Source: Gluconobacter oxydans
GTDB taxonomy: Bacteria > Pseudomonadota > Alphaproteobacteria > Acetobacterales > Acetobacteraceae
Length of the DNA stretch: 35,360 nucleotides
Direction: 5' to 3'
Assembly: GCF_006539685.1 (NCBI RefSeq)
Contig: NZ_BJNM01000023.1
Location: 1 to 35,360, forward strand
The notes under the pieces were generated by a model, which made no database searches, was not told the origin of the DNA, and saw only the letters and a program-made list of their open reading frames with translations. Of the stretch, positions 8,949-18,739 are shown piece by piece. A program made the translations under genes and the position numbers. The first letter of the stretch is position 1; every line of letters begins with the position of its first letter.

Positions 8949-10982
8949 ATGGGAGCGTGGTGGTCCGGATCCGTCACCACGTTCCTTCACACCCCACCGG
9001 ACCAGCTCTGCGCCGCCCTGTCCCACAAGGTGGTGCAGAACCGTTTCCAGGGCGAGCCGCAGCAGGCTCGTGCCTGGCAAGCGCAGATCGATCTTCTGCG
9101 CGATATCCTCCCCACAATTCCCAACGCACAGGACTGGCAGGTTCTGTTCGAGTTCCCGATTCCTCGGCTTGGCGGACGGATCGACACGGTCCTCGTGTCG
9201 CCCGGCGCGATTTACGTGCTGGAATTCAAGATCGGCTCGTCCAGTTTCGATGCGTCAGCCCTCTCCCAGACGGAAGGCTATGCGCTCGATCTGCTGGATT
9301 TTCATACCGCCAGCCGAAATCATCCGCTCATTCCCGTTCTGGTCGCCACGGATGCGCCGCCCCGCGCCCAGACAACGCCGCTTCTGTTGCCTTTGGGCGT
9401 CACAGAGGTTCAGCGCGTCAATGCGACCGGGCTGAAAACGCTCCTGACCACGCTGGCATTGCAGACGGCTCATACCGAAAATCCGCTGATTCCCGCTCAA
9501 TGGGAACATGCTCCTTACGATCCGGTCCCGAGCATCGTGGAAGCGGCACGGCAGATTTACGCCACACACAGCGTTGCCGATATCCACACCGCCCGTGCAG
9601 ATGCGACGAACCTGACACAGACTTCTGCCTGCATCGCCAGTATTCTGCAAAAAGCCCGGACGGAAAGGTGTAAGGTCATCGTGTTCGTGTCGGGTATTCC
9701 GGGCGCTGGCAAAACCTTGTGTGGGCTGAAAGCGGCTTTTGCAGATGGGGACGACGGGACGGGTGCGACGTTCCTGACAGGCAACCCCACTCTTGTTTCG
9801 GTGCTGCGGGAAGCTCTGACGCGCGATACGGTCAGCCGTGGGCAAAAACGTCTCCTCGTGGAGCAGCGGATGGAGTCCACCATCCAGTCCCTGACGAAGT
9901 TCCGCGATCACTATGTCGGACGGCCAGCGGAATGTCCGCCTGAGCATGTCATGGTCATTGATGAAGCCCAGCGATGCTGGAAGCAGGCTCAGGCTGTCCG
10001 CAAAAGTGCATCGCGGCATGTGAAGCTGACAGAGTCCGAACCTGCGCATCTGCTGGACATCATGGGACGGCACGACGGGTTCGCGGCCATTCTGTGCCTG
10101 ATCGGGCATGGGCAGGAAATCAATGACGGTGAAGGCGGTCTGGCCTGTTGGGGTGAGGCCCTTCTGAGCCATCCGGCATGGCGCGTTGAAGCCGCTCCAG
10201 ACGTGATCGGAACCGGGGATCTGACGCATCTGCCCACAACGCCTGAAGCCGGGCGGCAGCGTTTTCTGCATCTCGGTGTGGCCATCCGCTCCCTGCGCGA
10301 GGAAACTGCGCCGCGCTGGGTCAACGCCGTTCTGAACGGAGACGTCGAGACGGCGCAGCGTCTGGCCGGGCAGACGGATCTTCCGTTCCGTCTCACGCGT
10401 AGTCTGGACGATCTGCGGGCTGGGCTGCGACACCGTTCGCGCCTGACCTATCGGTGCGGACTGGTGGCAAGTTCGAAGGCCAAGCGGCTGCGGGCCGAAG
10501 GGTTGGGCTGCGAAGTCCCGCATATGGACGACAAAGCTGTCTCCCAATGGTTCCTGAACCGCTGGGTCCCGGATAAGGATATCCGGGCCTCCGACGCGCT
10601 CGAGACCTGTGCGACGGAGTTTGCCATTCAGGGACTGGAGCTGGATTTTGTGGGGTTGTGCTGGGACGGCGATCTGATCCGTGCGCCTTCAGGCGATCGC
10701 TGGCAGCCACGCCGCTTTTCAGGCACGAAATGGGCCAATGTCAGCACAGCAGAGGCGACGCTGTGGCGGCTGAATACCTATCGCGTTCTGCTGACGCGGG
10801 CGCGTTACGAAACGCTGATCTGGGTGCCGCAGGGCAGCGCGGATGATCCGACGCGTGATCCAGAAACGCTGGACCGGATTGCGGATTTTCTGATGAGGTG
10901 CGGCGTACGCCCACTGGAGCCTGCGGCCCCTGCACGGCCCTTCACTTTGCAGAACGATCTGGCAGACCTGCTTCAGGACTAG
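8949..10982 (+). CDS. DUF2075-family DNA/RNA helicase with N-terminal nuclease-like domain
   Basis: A 677-residue protein with two apparent parts. The N-terminal region carries RIDTVLV (Asp79) followed by YVLEFKIG (Glu92, Lys94), the D...ExK spacing of PD-(D/E)xK nucleases. The ATPase/helicase region has Walker A GIPGAGKT (249-256), Walker B VMVIDEAQR (334-342), a LIGHGQEINDGEGG segment, and late superfamily-1-like motifs EFAIQGLELDFVGLCWD and LLTRARYETLIWVP. This helicase part matches the DUF2075 (Schlafen-like AAA) family, often seen in nuclease or defence settings; the substrate is unknown. It begins 4 bases after glyS with only a weak GAGG, suggesting coupling to glyS. Its stop overlaps the rodA stop in a shared CTAG. 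Base composition does not differ obviously from neighbours. Confidence 0.8.
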   Translation: MGAWWSGSVTTFLHTPPDQLCAALSHKVVQNRFQGEPQQARAWQAQIDLLRDILPTIPNAQDWQVLFEFPIPRLGGRIDTVLVSPGAIYVLEFKIGSSSFDASALSQTEGYALDLLDFHTASRNHPLIPVLVATDAPPRAQTTPLLLPLGVTEVQRVNATGLKTLLTTLALQTAHTENPLIPAQWEHAPYDPVPSIVEAARQIYATHSVADIHTARADATNLTQTSACIASILQKARTERCKVIVFVSGIPGAGKTLCGLKAAFADGDDGTGATFLTGNPTLVSVLREALTRDTVSRGQKRLLVEQRMESTIQSLTKFRDHYVGRPAECPPEHVMVIDEAQRCWKQAQAVRKSASRHVKLTESEPAHLLDIMGRHDGFAAILCLIGHGQEINDGEGGLACWGEALLSHPAWRVEAAPDVIGTGDLTHLPTTPEAGRQRFLHLGVAIRSLREETAPRWVNAVLNGDVETAQRLAGQTDLPFRLTRSLDDLRAGLRHRSRLTYRCGLVASSKAKRLRAEGLGCEVPHMDDKAVSQWFLNRWVPDKDIRASDALETCATEFAIQGLELDFVGLCWDGDLIRAPSGDRWQPRRFSGTKWANVSTAEATLWRLNTYRVLLTRARYETLIWVPQGSADDPTRDPETLDRIADFLMRCGVRPLEPAAPARPFTLQNDLADLLQD

Positions 10983-12169
10983 TCGTCGTCATCGTCTTCC
11001 GTGCCGGGATCGCGTTCGTTGCGATGCACCCAGGCGGACATGAGCAGGCCAAAGCCGAACATCATCGTCAGCATGGCCGAACCGCCATAGGAAATGAGCG
11101 GCAGAGGCACGCCGCCGACCGGGATGGCGCCCATGACCATCGACAGGTTCACAGCGCAGTACAGAAAGAAATCCATTGCAATGCCCAGACCCAGCAGACG
11201 CCCGAACTGGTTGCGGCTGCGGATGGCGATGAGCATTCCGCCCATGACGAGCGTGCCTAGCAGCGTGATGACAGCAATCCCGCCGACGAAGCCCCATTCT
11301 TCGCCGATCATGGTGAAGATGAAGTCTGTCTGTTTTTCCGGCAGGAAGTTCAGCTGGCCCTGGCTTCCATGCAGGTATCCCTCGCCCCACATGCCACCGG
11401 AGCCAAGCGCGATTTTGGACTGGATGATGTTGTAACCCGCGCCCAGCGGATCATGCTCGGGGTGCAGGAACGTGTCGATCCTGGCCTTCTGGTAGTCGTG
11501 CAGATGGCTGTAGATCAGCTTGCCCATGAACGGCAGCGGCGCCACGAGCAGCAGGATCTGCCATAGCCGCATTCCGGCCGCGAAGAACATCGTCGCACCG
11601 ATGACGCCGATGATGGTCGCAGTTCCGAGATTGGGTTCCTTGAGCACCAGCAGGACCGGCAGCAGCGTCAGGAGTGCTGGCGGGATCAGGCGTAGCGGAT
11701 TGCCCATCCGCTCATTGCCGATGCGGTGAAACCACGTTGCCAGCATCAACACGAGGCCGATTTTGGCAAATTCGGAGGGCTGGAACTGCATGCCCGCCAG
11801 ATTGATCCAGCGTTCCGCACCTTTGCCCACATGTCCCATACGCAGCACAAGCGCGAGCAGCGTGACGGAAAGCAGGTAGATCGGCATGGACGCCATGCGC
11901 AGGATACGCGGACTGACGAGCGAGACGGCAATCATCATCACCAGCCCGAAGCCGAACCGCACCATTTGTGGTCCCGCAAACGGCTTGGCCGAACCACCCC
12001 CTGCCGAATACAGCGCAATGTAACCCACGCCCGCCAGCACACAGACCAGCAGCACATAAAGCCAGTTAACCTGAAGCAGGCGCGCCATCGGGCGGAAATC
12101 GGGTTCGGCCCGCAGGAGCCGCCGGTCGGATTTGAGGAAGCCGAACGTGTTCATGCCGTTCCGTCTCAT
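10979..12169 (-). CDS. rodA: Rod shape-determining protein RodA (SEDS glycan polymerase)
   Basis: A 396-residue SEDS-family integral membrane protein, the peptidoglycan glycosyltransferase of the elongation machinery that works with PBP2. There are about ten hydrophobic segments. Diagnostic motifs are FAGPQMVRFGFGL, FQPSEFAKIGLVL, LKEPNLGTATI, SQGQLNFLPEKQTDFIFTMIGEEWGF and GGVPLPLISYGGSAM. The C-terminus is an Asp/Glu-rich tail (DPGTEDDDDD). The ATG at 12169 overlaps the mrdA stop as ATGA, with GGGAG 7 bases before it; an alternative ATG five codons on (12154) has a weaker ribosome site. It is the last gene of the mreBCD-mrdA-rodA cluster and ends face to face with the DUF2075 gene, with no terminator between. 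Confidence 0.95.
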   Translation of the reverse strand: MRRNGMNTFGFLKSDRRLLRAEPDFRPMARLLQVNWLYVLLVCVLAGVGYIALYSAGGGSAKPFAGPQMVRFGFGLVMMIAVSLVSPRILRMASMPIYLLSVTLLALVLRMGHVGKGAERWINLAGMQFQPSEFAKIGLVLMLATWFHRIGNERMGNPLRLIPPALLTLLPVLLVLKEPNLGTATIIGVIGATMFFAAGMRLWQILLLVAPLPFMGKLIYSHLHDYQKARIDTFLHPEHDPLGAGYNIIQSKIALGSGGMWGEGYLHGSQGQLNFLPEKQTDFIFTMIGEEWGFVGGIAVITLLGTLVMGGMLIAIRSRNQFGRLLGLGIAMDFFLYCAVNLSMVMGAIPVGGVPLPLISYGGSAMLTMMFGFGLLMSAWVHRNERDPGTEDDDDD

Positions 12170-14166
12170 TGCGCCGCTCCCGGATCCGTCTGTTCCGGAG
12201 ATGCGGCGGGAGCAGGAACTGTCGGTGCAGGTGCGCTTCCGTCTGCGACCGGTGACGGTGTTTGCGCAACGCTCGGCGCAGGCGGACGCACATCGCTGGC
12301 GGGATCGCGCAGCAGGGTATCGGTCATGATGAGCTTGGCCAGTGGGGCGGCTTCATCCGCACCTGCGTTACCGTGCTCCACAACGACCGAGACCGCGTAT
12401 TTCGGATTGTCATAAGGCGCAAAGCAGATGAACAGCGCGTGGGGACGATACTCCCAGGGGAGGTTCATGGAATTGAAGTGTCCGGATTCACGCAGGGCCC
12501 GCGAGACGCGCCGCACCTGCGCGGAGCCGGTCTTGCCCGCCATCTGGATGCCCGGCAGATCCAGCCGTGCCTTGGGTGCCGTACCGTGCGGGTCATTGAC
12601 GACCGCGAACATCCCCCCGCGCACCACGTCCAGATACTCGGACGGCAGATCGACCTTTGCCACATCGTCCACGGAAGCCATCGCGGACATCTGATCATTG
12701 GTCGCCCGCAACAGATGCGGCTGCACATCCCGGCCCGAGGCAATGCGCGAGACATAGGTGGCAAGCGCCAGAGGCGTCACCTGCACGAAGCCCTGCCCGA
12801 TGCCGGCATTGACCGTGTCACCACCGTTCCAGTGGAAGCCGTGCTTCTGCCGCCATTCCGGCGTGGGAATCACACCAGCGCGGACATGCGGCAGTTCGAT
12901 CCCCAGCTTGACCCCCAGCCCCATCGCATTGCCCACGGCCTGGATCGGGTCCATGCCGCAGCGGCGCGCCACTTCATAGAAATAGACGTCGCAGGAATAT
13001 TTCAGGCCTTCGCGCATGTTGATGAGGCCATGCCCCCAGCGGTTCCAGCAATGGAAACGCACCCCGCCGAGATCATAATATCCCGGACAGTTGAAACGGT
13101 CTTGCGCCGTAACGGAACCGGATTTCAGAGCAGCAAGGGCCACCGCGGGCTTGAAGGTGGAGCCGGGCGGATAAAGGCCCGAAACCGCCTTGTCCACAAG
13201 CGGCGTACGAGGATCATTCGCCCATTCGTTCCACTGGGCGTGGCTCACGCCGGAGTCAAACAGCGACGGATCGAAGGACGGCGTGCTGACCATCGCCATC
13301 ACCTCGCCATTGCGGCAGTCCATGACCACCGCACTGGCGACACGATCCTCAAGGCGGTTGAGCACCTGCTGCTGGAGCACGGAATCCAGCGTCAGGCGCA
13401 CATCTTCGCCCTGCTGGCCTTCCACGCGATCGATCTCGCCAATGACACGACCGACCGCGTTGACTTCCATCTCCACGGAGCCTGGCTCACCGCGCAGCAC
13501 GGCTTCCTGCGTCTGCTCAATCCCGGCACGCCCGACGCGCATGCCCGAAAGCGAAAGCGTCGTGTCCTTTGCCACGTCCTCTTCGTTGGGAGGAGCGACA
13601 TAGCCCACGATATGGGCCGTCAGATCCTTGAACGGGTAAAGCCGCGTCGATCCAACATCGACCAGAACGCCTGGCAGAGACGGCGCATTAAGCTCGATGC
13701 GCGCCATGTCGTCCCAGGACAGGAACTCATGCAGGGTGACGGGGACGTATTTATGAACATGCCGCAGGTCGCGTTCGATCCGGGCGCGGTCATGCTCGTC
13801 CAGAGGAACGATCTGGGAGAAACGTTCGATAACGGCCGGAATATCCGTCGTCTCTTCGGGCATCAGAAGCGCGCGCCAGCTCACCTTGTTATCTGCCAGC
13901 GCCACGCCGAAACGATCATGGATCGTGCCCCGCGCCGGAGCGAGGAGGCGTTTGCTGGTCCGGTTGCGCTCGGCAAGCTGGCGCAGATGGCCACCATCCA
14001 CGACCTGCAAAGTGTAGAGGCGCCGCCCCAGCGCTCCCAGAACCCCGGCCTGCACGGCCATGACCAGCAGCGCACGGCGTGTGAAGACGCCACGCCCCGA
14101 CCGCACAGGCTCAGCCTGGCGCTTCTGGCGTATCCGAGACCGGAAAGGATTGTTTCGGGAAAACAT
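12166..14166 (-). CDS. mrdA: Penicillin-binding protein 2 (peptidoglycan D,D-transpeptidase)
   Basis: A 666-residue bitopic inner-membrane transpeptidase that crosslinks lateral-wall peptidoglycan with RodA. The short cytoplasmic N-terminus is followed by a membrane anchor (about 31-48) and a dimerisation/pedestal domain starting at RLLAPARGTIHDRFG. The transpeptidase domain has all three catalytic motifs: SxxK as STFK (336-339, nucleophile Ser336), SCD (391-393) and KTG (545-547). A Pro/Ala-rich tail after about residue 625 is typical of alphaproteobacterial versions. The start at 14166 has a weak Shine-Dalgarno; 77 bases separate it from mreD. The rodA start overlaps its stop. This is the MrdA type, not FtsI, judged by sequence and by its MreBCD/RodA neighbours. 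Confidence 0.95.
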   Translation of the reverse strand: MFSRNNPFRSRIRQKRQAEPVRSGRGVFTRRALLVMAVQAGVLGALGRRLYTLQVVDGGHLRQLAERNRTSKRLLAPARGTIHDRFGVALADNKVSWRALLMPEETTDIPAVIERFSQIVPLDEHDRARIERDLRHVHKYVPVTLHEFLSWDDMARIELNAPSLPGVLVDVGSTRLYPFKDLTAHIVGYVAPPNEEDVAKDTTLSLSGMRVGRAGIEQTQEAVLRGEPGSVEMEVNAVGRVIGEIDRVEGQQGEDVRLTLDSVLQQQVLNRLEDRVASAVVMDCRNGEVMAMVSTPSFDPSLFDSGVSHAQWNEWANDPRTPLVDKAVSGLYPPGSTFKPAVALAALKSGSVTAQDRFNCPGYYDLGGVRFHCWNRWGHGLINMREGLKYSCDVYFYEVARRCGMDPIQAVGNAMGLGVKLGIELPHVRAGVIPTPEWRQKHGFHWNGGDTVNAGIGQGFVQVTPLALATYVSRIASGRDVQPHLLRATNDQMSAMASVDDVAKVDLPSEYLDVVRGGMFAVVNDPHGTAPKARLDLPGIQMAGKTGSAQVRRVSRALRESGHFNSMNLPWEYRPHALFICFAPYDNPKYAVSVVVEHGNAGADEAAPLAKLIMTDTLLRDPASDVRPPAPSVAQTPSPVADGSAPAPTVPAPAASPEQTDPGAAQ

Positions 14167-14243
14167 CAGGGCAGGAATTCAGGATCCGGAAAAGAAAGCG
14201 GCTCTCCGCACGGCACAGGGCACGCGGAACACAAAAGACGCTG

Positions 14244-14810
14244 TCAGGCCTGATCGGGATTGGCAAATGTGCGGCGTCCCCAGACAAATAGCGCTGTCAG
14301 GCTGGGATAGATACCGATTGTCAGCGCTGCCTGAAAGAGGCCGGGTGCAGGAGAAAGAAGGGCCACGGCATGCAGGCACACGAGCGCCCACTGGAAAAAG
14401 GAAGCGAGAGCGGCAAAAACGCTGAAGATCAGCCATCCCGCGATGAAGCCCAGACGCGACAGGCCATAGCGCCAGTGATGCGCCACACCGTAGATCACCA
14501 GCAGTGACAGCAGCACGGTCCCCGGCGGCCCGAAGCTGAAGATCTCCACCACCAGTCCACACAGGAAAACCGCAAGAGCTGGCATGGAGCGCGGACGGCT
14601 GTAGGCCCAGAACCAGACCGTACACATCGCAATCCCGAACTGAAGCTGCGCCTGTCCGGGAATACCGAAGGGCGCGGACAGCAGGATCGCGGAAAACACG
14701 ATGAACAGGGACGGCATGGCTGCCCTGGCCGCCATATCGAGCGCGCGGCGGAAGGTCTGTTTCGGCTCGACGGCGGAATGCAGATGCGGCGTGGAGTTCT
14801 CGGCAACCAT
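14244..14810 (-). CDS. mreD: Rod shape-determining protein MreD
   Basis: A 188-residue polytopic membrane protein of the elongasome. Five or six hydrophobic segments are visible (for example AMPSLFIVFSAILLSAPFGI, ALAVFLCGLVVEIFSFGP and FIAGWLIFSVFAALASFFQW). MreD proteins are poorly conserved, so the call rests on hydrophobic profile, size and position directly after mreC. The start MVAENSTPH at 14810, 5 bases after the mreC stop, is preferred over an in-frame ATG 17 codons upstream, which would overlap mreC. The role, with MreC, is linking cytoplasmic MreB filaments to the periplasmic PBP2-RodA synthase. Confidence 0.85.
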   Translation of the reverse strand: MVAENSTPHLHSAVEPKQTFRRALDMAARAAMPSLFIVFSAILLSAPFGIPGQAQLQFGIAMCTVWFWAYSRPRSMPALAVFLCGLVVEIFSFGPPGTVLLSLLVIYGVAHHWRYGLSRLGFIAGWLIFSVFAALASFFQWALVCLHAVALLSPAPGLFQAALTIGIYPSLTALFVWGRRTFANPDQA

Positions 14811-14815
14811 GACGC

Positions 14816-15745
14816 TTACTGCCCTCCCCGCCCCGGCATGTCCGGCAGGTTGGGCAGCCATGAGAACGGCAGGGGACCGGTCAGAGGGTTCTGCGGCAGC
14901 TTTTTCACACGCACACGGCCGGGCGCATCCGGGGCCTGCGAGTCGTCATCGCCGTAATCGAACACGCGGACGATATCCAGACGATCCAGATCCGCATCCG
15001 GCACCACGACCGGACGGTTGGGCGCGCTGTAATGGACCGTGCCCACCGGCAACCCTGCCGGCATCGTGCTCTGGCCGCGGGTTTCCACGCGCTCGCCTTC
15101 AACGGGATGATGGTCCTGCGGATAGAAGATCAGGCGTGGGGACGCCGTGTCATCCCCGGCCATGATCGCATCGCCATGCGAACTTCCGAGCGTGACCGGA
15201 ATGCGGCTGGCATCGTCATTGATCATCAGGACGCGGACCGTATGGGGCCCCACTTCCGTGACACGCCCCAGCAGCCCGGCGGCATCCAGCGCGACATCCC
15301 CGATCCGGACGTCGTGGCCGCTTCCGACATCCAGCAGGACCGCGCGTGAATACGGGCCACCATCATCACGCGTCACACGGCCGGTCACATACTGGGGCAC
15401 CGTCTCGGGGATCCAGTGCAGGCTTTTCTTGAGACGGCCATTTTCCGCCGCGAGCGCCACGGCAACGTCATACCAGTGGCGCAGGGCGCGGTTTTCGTCC
15501 CGCAGACGGGCGTTTTCCTTCGCCAGATCCGTCGCACCGCGCAGATCCGTCAGCCAGACCTTTACCCGCTCCTGCGGCCAGACCAGTCCATGATAGGCCG
15601 GTGCCATGAAATCCGTCGCCATCAGACGCACCCCGTCAACGGAGGGACGACGGACCAGTCCGAGAAGGACGAGCCCGACCGCCAGCAGGATCAGGATAGG
15701 CAGGACGGCCTTTGCAAGCACCTGCCGGGCATGGATGGACAGCAT
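14816..15745 (-). CDS. mreC: Rod shape-determining protein MreC
   Basis: A 309-residue bitopic protein: short cytoplasmic N-terminus, transmembrane helix about 13-31, periplasmic coiled coil about 70-107 (TDLAKENARLRDENRALRHW, then ALAAENGRLKKSL), then the double beta-barrel MreC domain (GRVTRDDGGPYSRAVLLDVG, LLGRVTEVGPHTVRVLMIND, GLPVGTV). A Pro-rich tail ends in DMPGRGGQ. In this family MreC binds and activates PBP2 in the periplasm. The start at 15745 has only a weak ribosome-binding site and lies 18 bases after the mreB stop codon, consistent with cotranscription from a promoter upstream of mreB. Confidence 0.95.
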   Translation of the reverse strand: MLSIHARQVLAKAVLPILILLAVGLVLLGLVRRPSVDGVRLMATDFMAPAYHGLVWPQERVKVWLTDLRGATDLAKENARLRDENRALRHWYDVAVALAAENGRLKKSLHWIPETVPQYVTGRVTRDDGGPYSRAVLLDVGSGHDVRIGDVALDAAGLLGRVTEVGPHTVRVLMINDDASRIPVTLGSSHGDAIMAGDDTASPRLIFYPQDHHPVEGERVETRGQSTMPAGLPVGTVHYSAPNRPVVVPDADLDRLDIVRVFDYGDDDSQAPDAPGRVRVKKLPQNPLTGPLPFSWLPNLPDMPGRGGQ

Positions 15746-15763
15746 CCGGCGTCAGCCAAGTCC

Positions 15764-17020
<1,257 letters not shown>

Positions 17021-17108
17021 TCACGTTCTGTGTGTCTAGATCCGCGAAACCGTTCCGCCGCGCCTGTCATCGGGCTGCGGACCGGAACGCCAAACAGGAT
17101 GTTTTGCC

Positions 17109-17363
17109 ATGAAGACCTTCACAACACCCCGCTTTCTTGCAGCCCTGGCTCTTTGCGGTGTCGCCCTCACGGGTTGCGGCAGCCCGTATGACAGTGGCGC
17201 ACGCGCCGGATCTGGCGCCCTGATCGGCGGCGCCGGCGGCGCGGCCATCGGCGCACTGGCCGGCGGCGGCACGGGTGCGGCCATCGGGGCCCTTGCCGGA
17301 GCAGGCACAGGTGCGGCAGTTGGTGCAGCGACAACGCCCAACCGCCCACGCAACGGATATTGA
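17109..17363 (+). CDS. Small glycine-zipper lipoprotein
   Basis: An 84-residue lipoprotein. The signal peptide ends in a lipobox LTGC with Cys23 as the lipidation site. The mature part is almost entirely a glycine zipper: GALIGGAGGAAIGALAGGG followed by TGAAIGALAGAGTGAAVGAA, with GxxxG/AxxxG spacing that supports membrane-packed helices, and a short tail TTPNRPRNGY. It resembles outer-membrane glycine-zipper proteins (OmpA-associated/17-kDa antigen type). The start at 17109 has AGGAT about 9 bases upstream. The next gene, 48 bases downstream, encodes a paralogue with the same zipper and the same TTPNRP junction, so the pair looks like a tandem duplication. Confidence 0.8.
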   Translation: MKTFTTPRFLAALALCGVALTGCGSPYDSGARAGSGALIGGAGGAAIGALAGGGTGAAIGALAGAGTGAAVGAATTPNRPRNGY

Positions 17364-17411
17364 GCTATAAGCAGCGCTCTCTTCCGTTAAAGACGATCAA
17401 GGATTCGGACT

Positions 17412-17918
17412 ATGAGGACCGCTTTTTCCCACTCTGCCCTGCGCGGTACAGCGCTGGTCGGAGCATTCGCCACAGTCATGGCTCTGGGGGGATGTCAGGG
17501 AAACTATGATCCTGGCTCGCGCGCACTGGGAGGCGGCCTTCTGGGCGGCGGAACGGGCGCTGCGATCGGCGCTCTTGCAGGCGGTGGCCGTGGTGCGGCG
17601 ATCGGCGCACTGGCTGGCGGCGTTCTGGGTGCCGGCGCAGGTGCGATCACCACGCCCAACCGCCCCGGCTATCAGAGCGGCTATGCCAATGGCCAGCAGC
17701 AGAGTTATTACAACGGCCAGCAGGGTGCGTATCCGCAGCAGCAGGGCCAGTACATGCAGCCGCAGTACCAGTGCCCTCGGGGCACCACCTGCCAGCAGCC
17801 CCAGTATCAGTGCCCGCCCAACACAAACTGCCAGTATCCTGCCAACAGCGGATACTCACAGCAGGGTGGCTATCAGCAGCAGCCGGCCCAGAACTATCAG
17901 GGCGGCTACGGTTACTGA
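17412..17918 (+). CDS. Glycine-zipper lipoprotein with Gln/Tyr-rich tail
   Basis: A 168-residue lipoprotein: signal peptide with lipobox LGGC (Cys28), then YDPGSRALGGGLLGGGTGAA and two GAAIGALAGG repeats, closely related to the preceding gene. After the shared TTPNRP junction it carries a low-complexity tail of about 90 residues rich in Gln, Tyr, Gly and Pro. The tail has a repeated Cys motif, QCPRGTTCQQPQYQCPPNTNCQ, in which four cysteines sit in two CPxxTxC-like units. The tail could be surface exposed or disulfide crosslinked; no function is known. AAGGA lies about 9 bases before the ATG. Its stop codon lies inside an inverted repeat shared with the convergent permease gene. Confidence 0.78.
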   Translation: MRTAFSHSALRGTALVGAFATVMALGGCQGNYDPGSRALGGGLLGGGTGAAIGALAGGGRGAAIGALAGGVLGAGAGAITTPNRPGYQSGYANGQQQSYYNGQQGAYPQQQGQYMQPQYQCPRGTTCQQPQYQCPPNTNCQYPANSGYSQQGGYQQQPAQNYQGGYGY

Positions 17919-17946
17919 GACCTGAGGTCTGAAATCATAGGTCTCA
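17916..17946. repeat. Inverted repeat carrying both convergent stop codons
   Basis: TGAGACCT (17916-17923) pairs with AGGTCTCA (17939-17946) around a 15-base loop. The left arm contains the TGA of the lipoprotein gene and the right arm the reverse-strand TGA of the permease gene. A nested alternative hairpin AGACC-TGA-GGTCT (17918-17930) overlaps the left arm. There is no T-run, so termination is only a possibility. Confidence 0.5.
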
Positions 17947-18711
17947 GATCATTCTCAGACCGATGATCGCCAGGAGGATGCCCAGAAACCATCTCTGCGC
18001 ATCCTCTCGCAGGCGTCCAGCCAGCAGCGTCCCGAGCAGGATGCCTGGAATGGACCCCATAAGCAGTTCCACCAGCACAACGGTATCAACCGCGCCCTGA
18101 AGCCAGTGCCCCCCACCGGCCAGAAGCGCCAGCGGAACAGCATGAGCAATATCGGTTGCCACGAGTTCTCGCGTGCTGACCCGTGGATAAAGCACCGTCA
18201 GCGCCGCCATTCCGATGGCCCCTGCCCCCACCGACGAGAGCGTCACCAGCGTGCCCAGCACGACACCCAACACAACCGTCAGCACATCGACAATCTGCGG
18301 ACGCGGCGTTCCCGCACCGATGGACCATTTCTGGAGCCATGGCTTAAACAGGATGGCAGGAACCGTCAGCAGGAGCGCCACGCCCAGAACTTCGGTAATC
18401 AGCTTCGAAACAAACGGACTCGGGCCGAAATGGCGCAGGAAAATCAGGCACAGGAGTCCTGCGGGAAGGCTGCCGGCCATCTGAAGAAGAACGATTCTCC
18501 AACGTACAACACCATGATGCCGATTAAGGGCCGTGCCGAAGATCTTGGTGATGGCGGCATAGAGAAGATCCGTCCCTACGGCCGACTGCGGTTTGACGCC
18601 AAAAAGCAGGATCAGCAGCGGTGTCATCAGGGAGCCGCCACCCACACCGGTCATTCCCACCAGAAAACCAACCAGCAGTCCTGAAAGCGTATAAAGCCAT
18701 GAATGCGGCAT
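17944..18711 (-). CDS. TauE/SafE-family membrane permease
   Basis: A 255-residue polytopic inner-membrane protein of the TauE/SafE (sulfite exporter/DUF81) family, whose members export sulfite, sulfoacetate or other organosulfur anions. About seven or eight hydrophobic helices are visible. The two family half-repeats are seen as VGMTGVGGGSLMTPLLILLFG near the N-terminus and TLSSVGAGAIGMAALTVLYP near the middle. The start at 18711 has AAGGGA about 5 bases upstream. It is preceded by a short AT-rich promoter-like region and the leuA terminator, so it is probably transcribed alone. No sulfur-metabolism gene is adjacent, so the substrate cannot be inferred. Confidence 0.88.
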   Translation of the reverse strand: MPHSWLYTLSGLLVGFLVGMTGVGGGSLMTPLLILLFGVKPQSAVGTDLLYAAITKIFGTALNRHHGVVRWRIVLLQMAGSLPAGLLCLIFLRHFGPSPFVSKLITEVLGVALLLTVPAILFKPWLQKWSIGAGTPRPQIVDVLTVVLGVVLGTLVTLSSVGAGAIGMAALTVLYPRVSTRELVATDIAHAVPLALLAGGGHWLQGAVDTVVLVELLMGSIPGILLGTLLAGRLREDAQRWFLGILLAIIGLRMI

Positions 18712-18739
18712 GACGGTCCCTTATTCCACAGATAAGGAA

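Noticed and set aside
12262-14253. Open frame of 663 codons antisense to mrdA
   Set aside because: PBP2 on the opposite strand has all catalytic motifs; the antisense frame is rich in His/Arg and has no domain or ribosome site.
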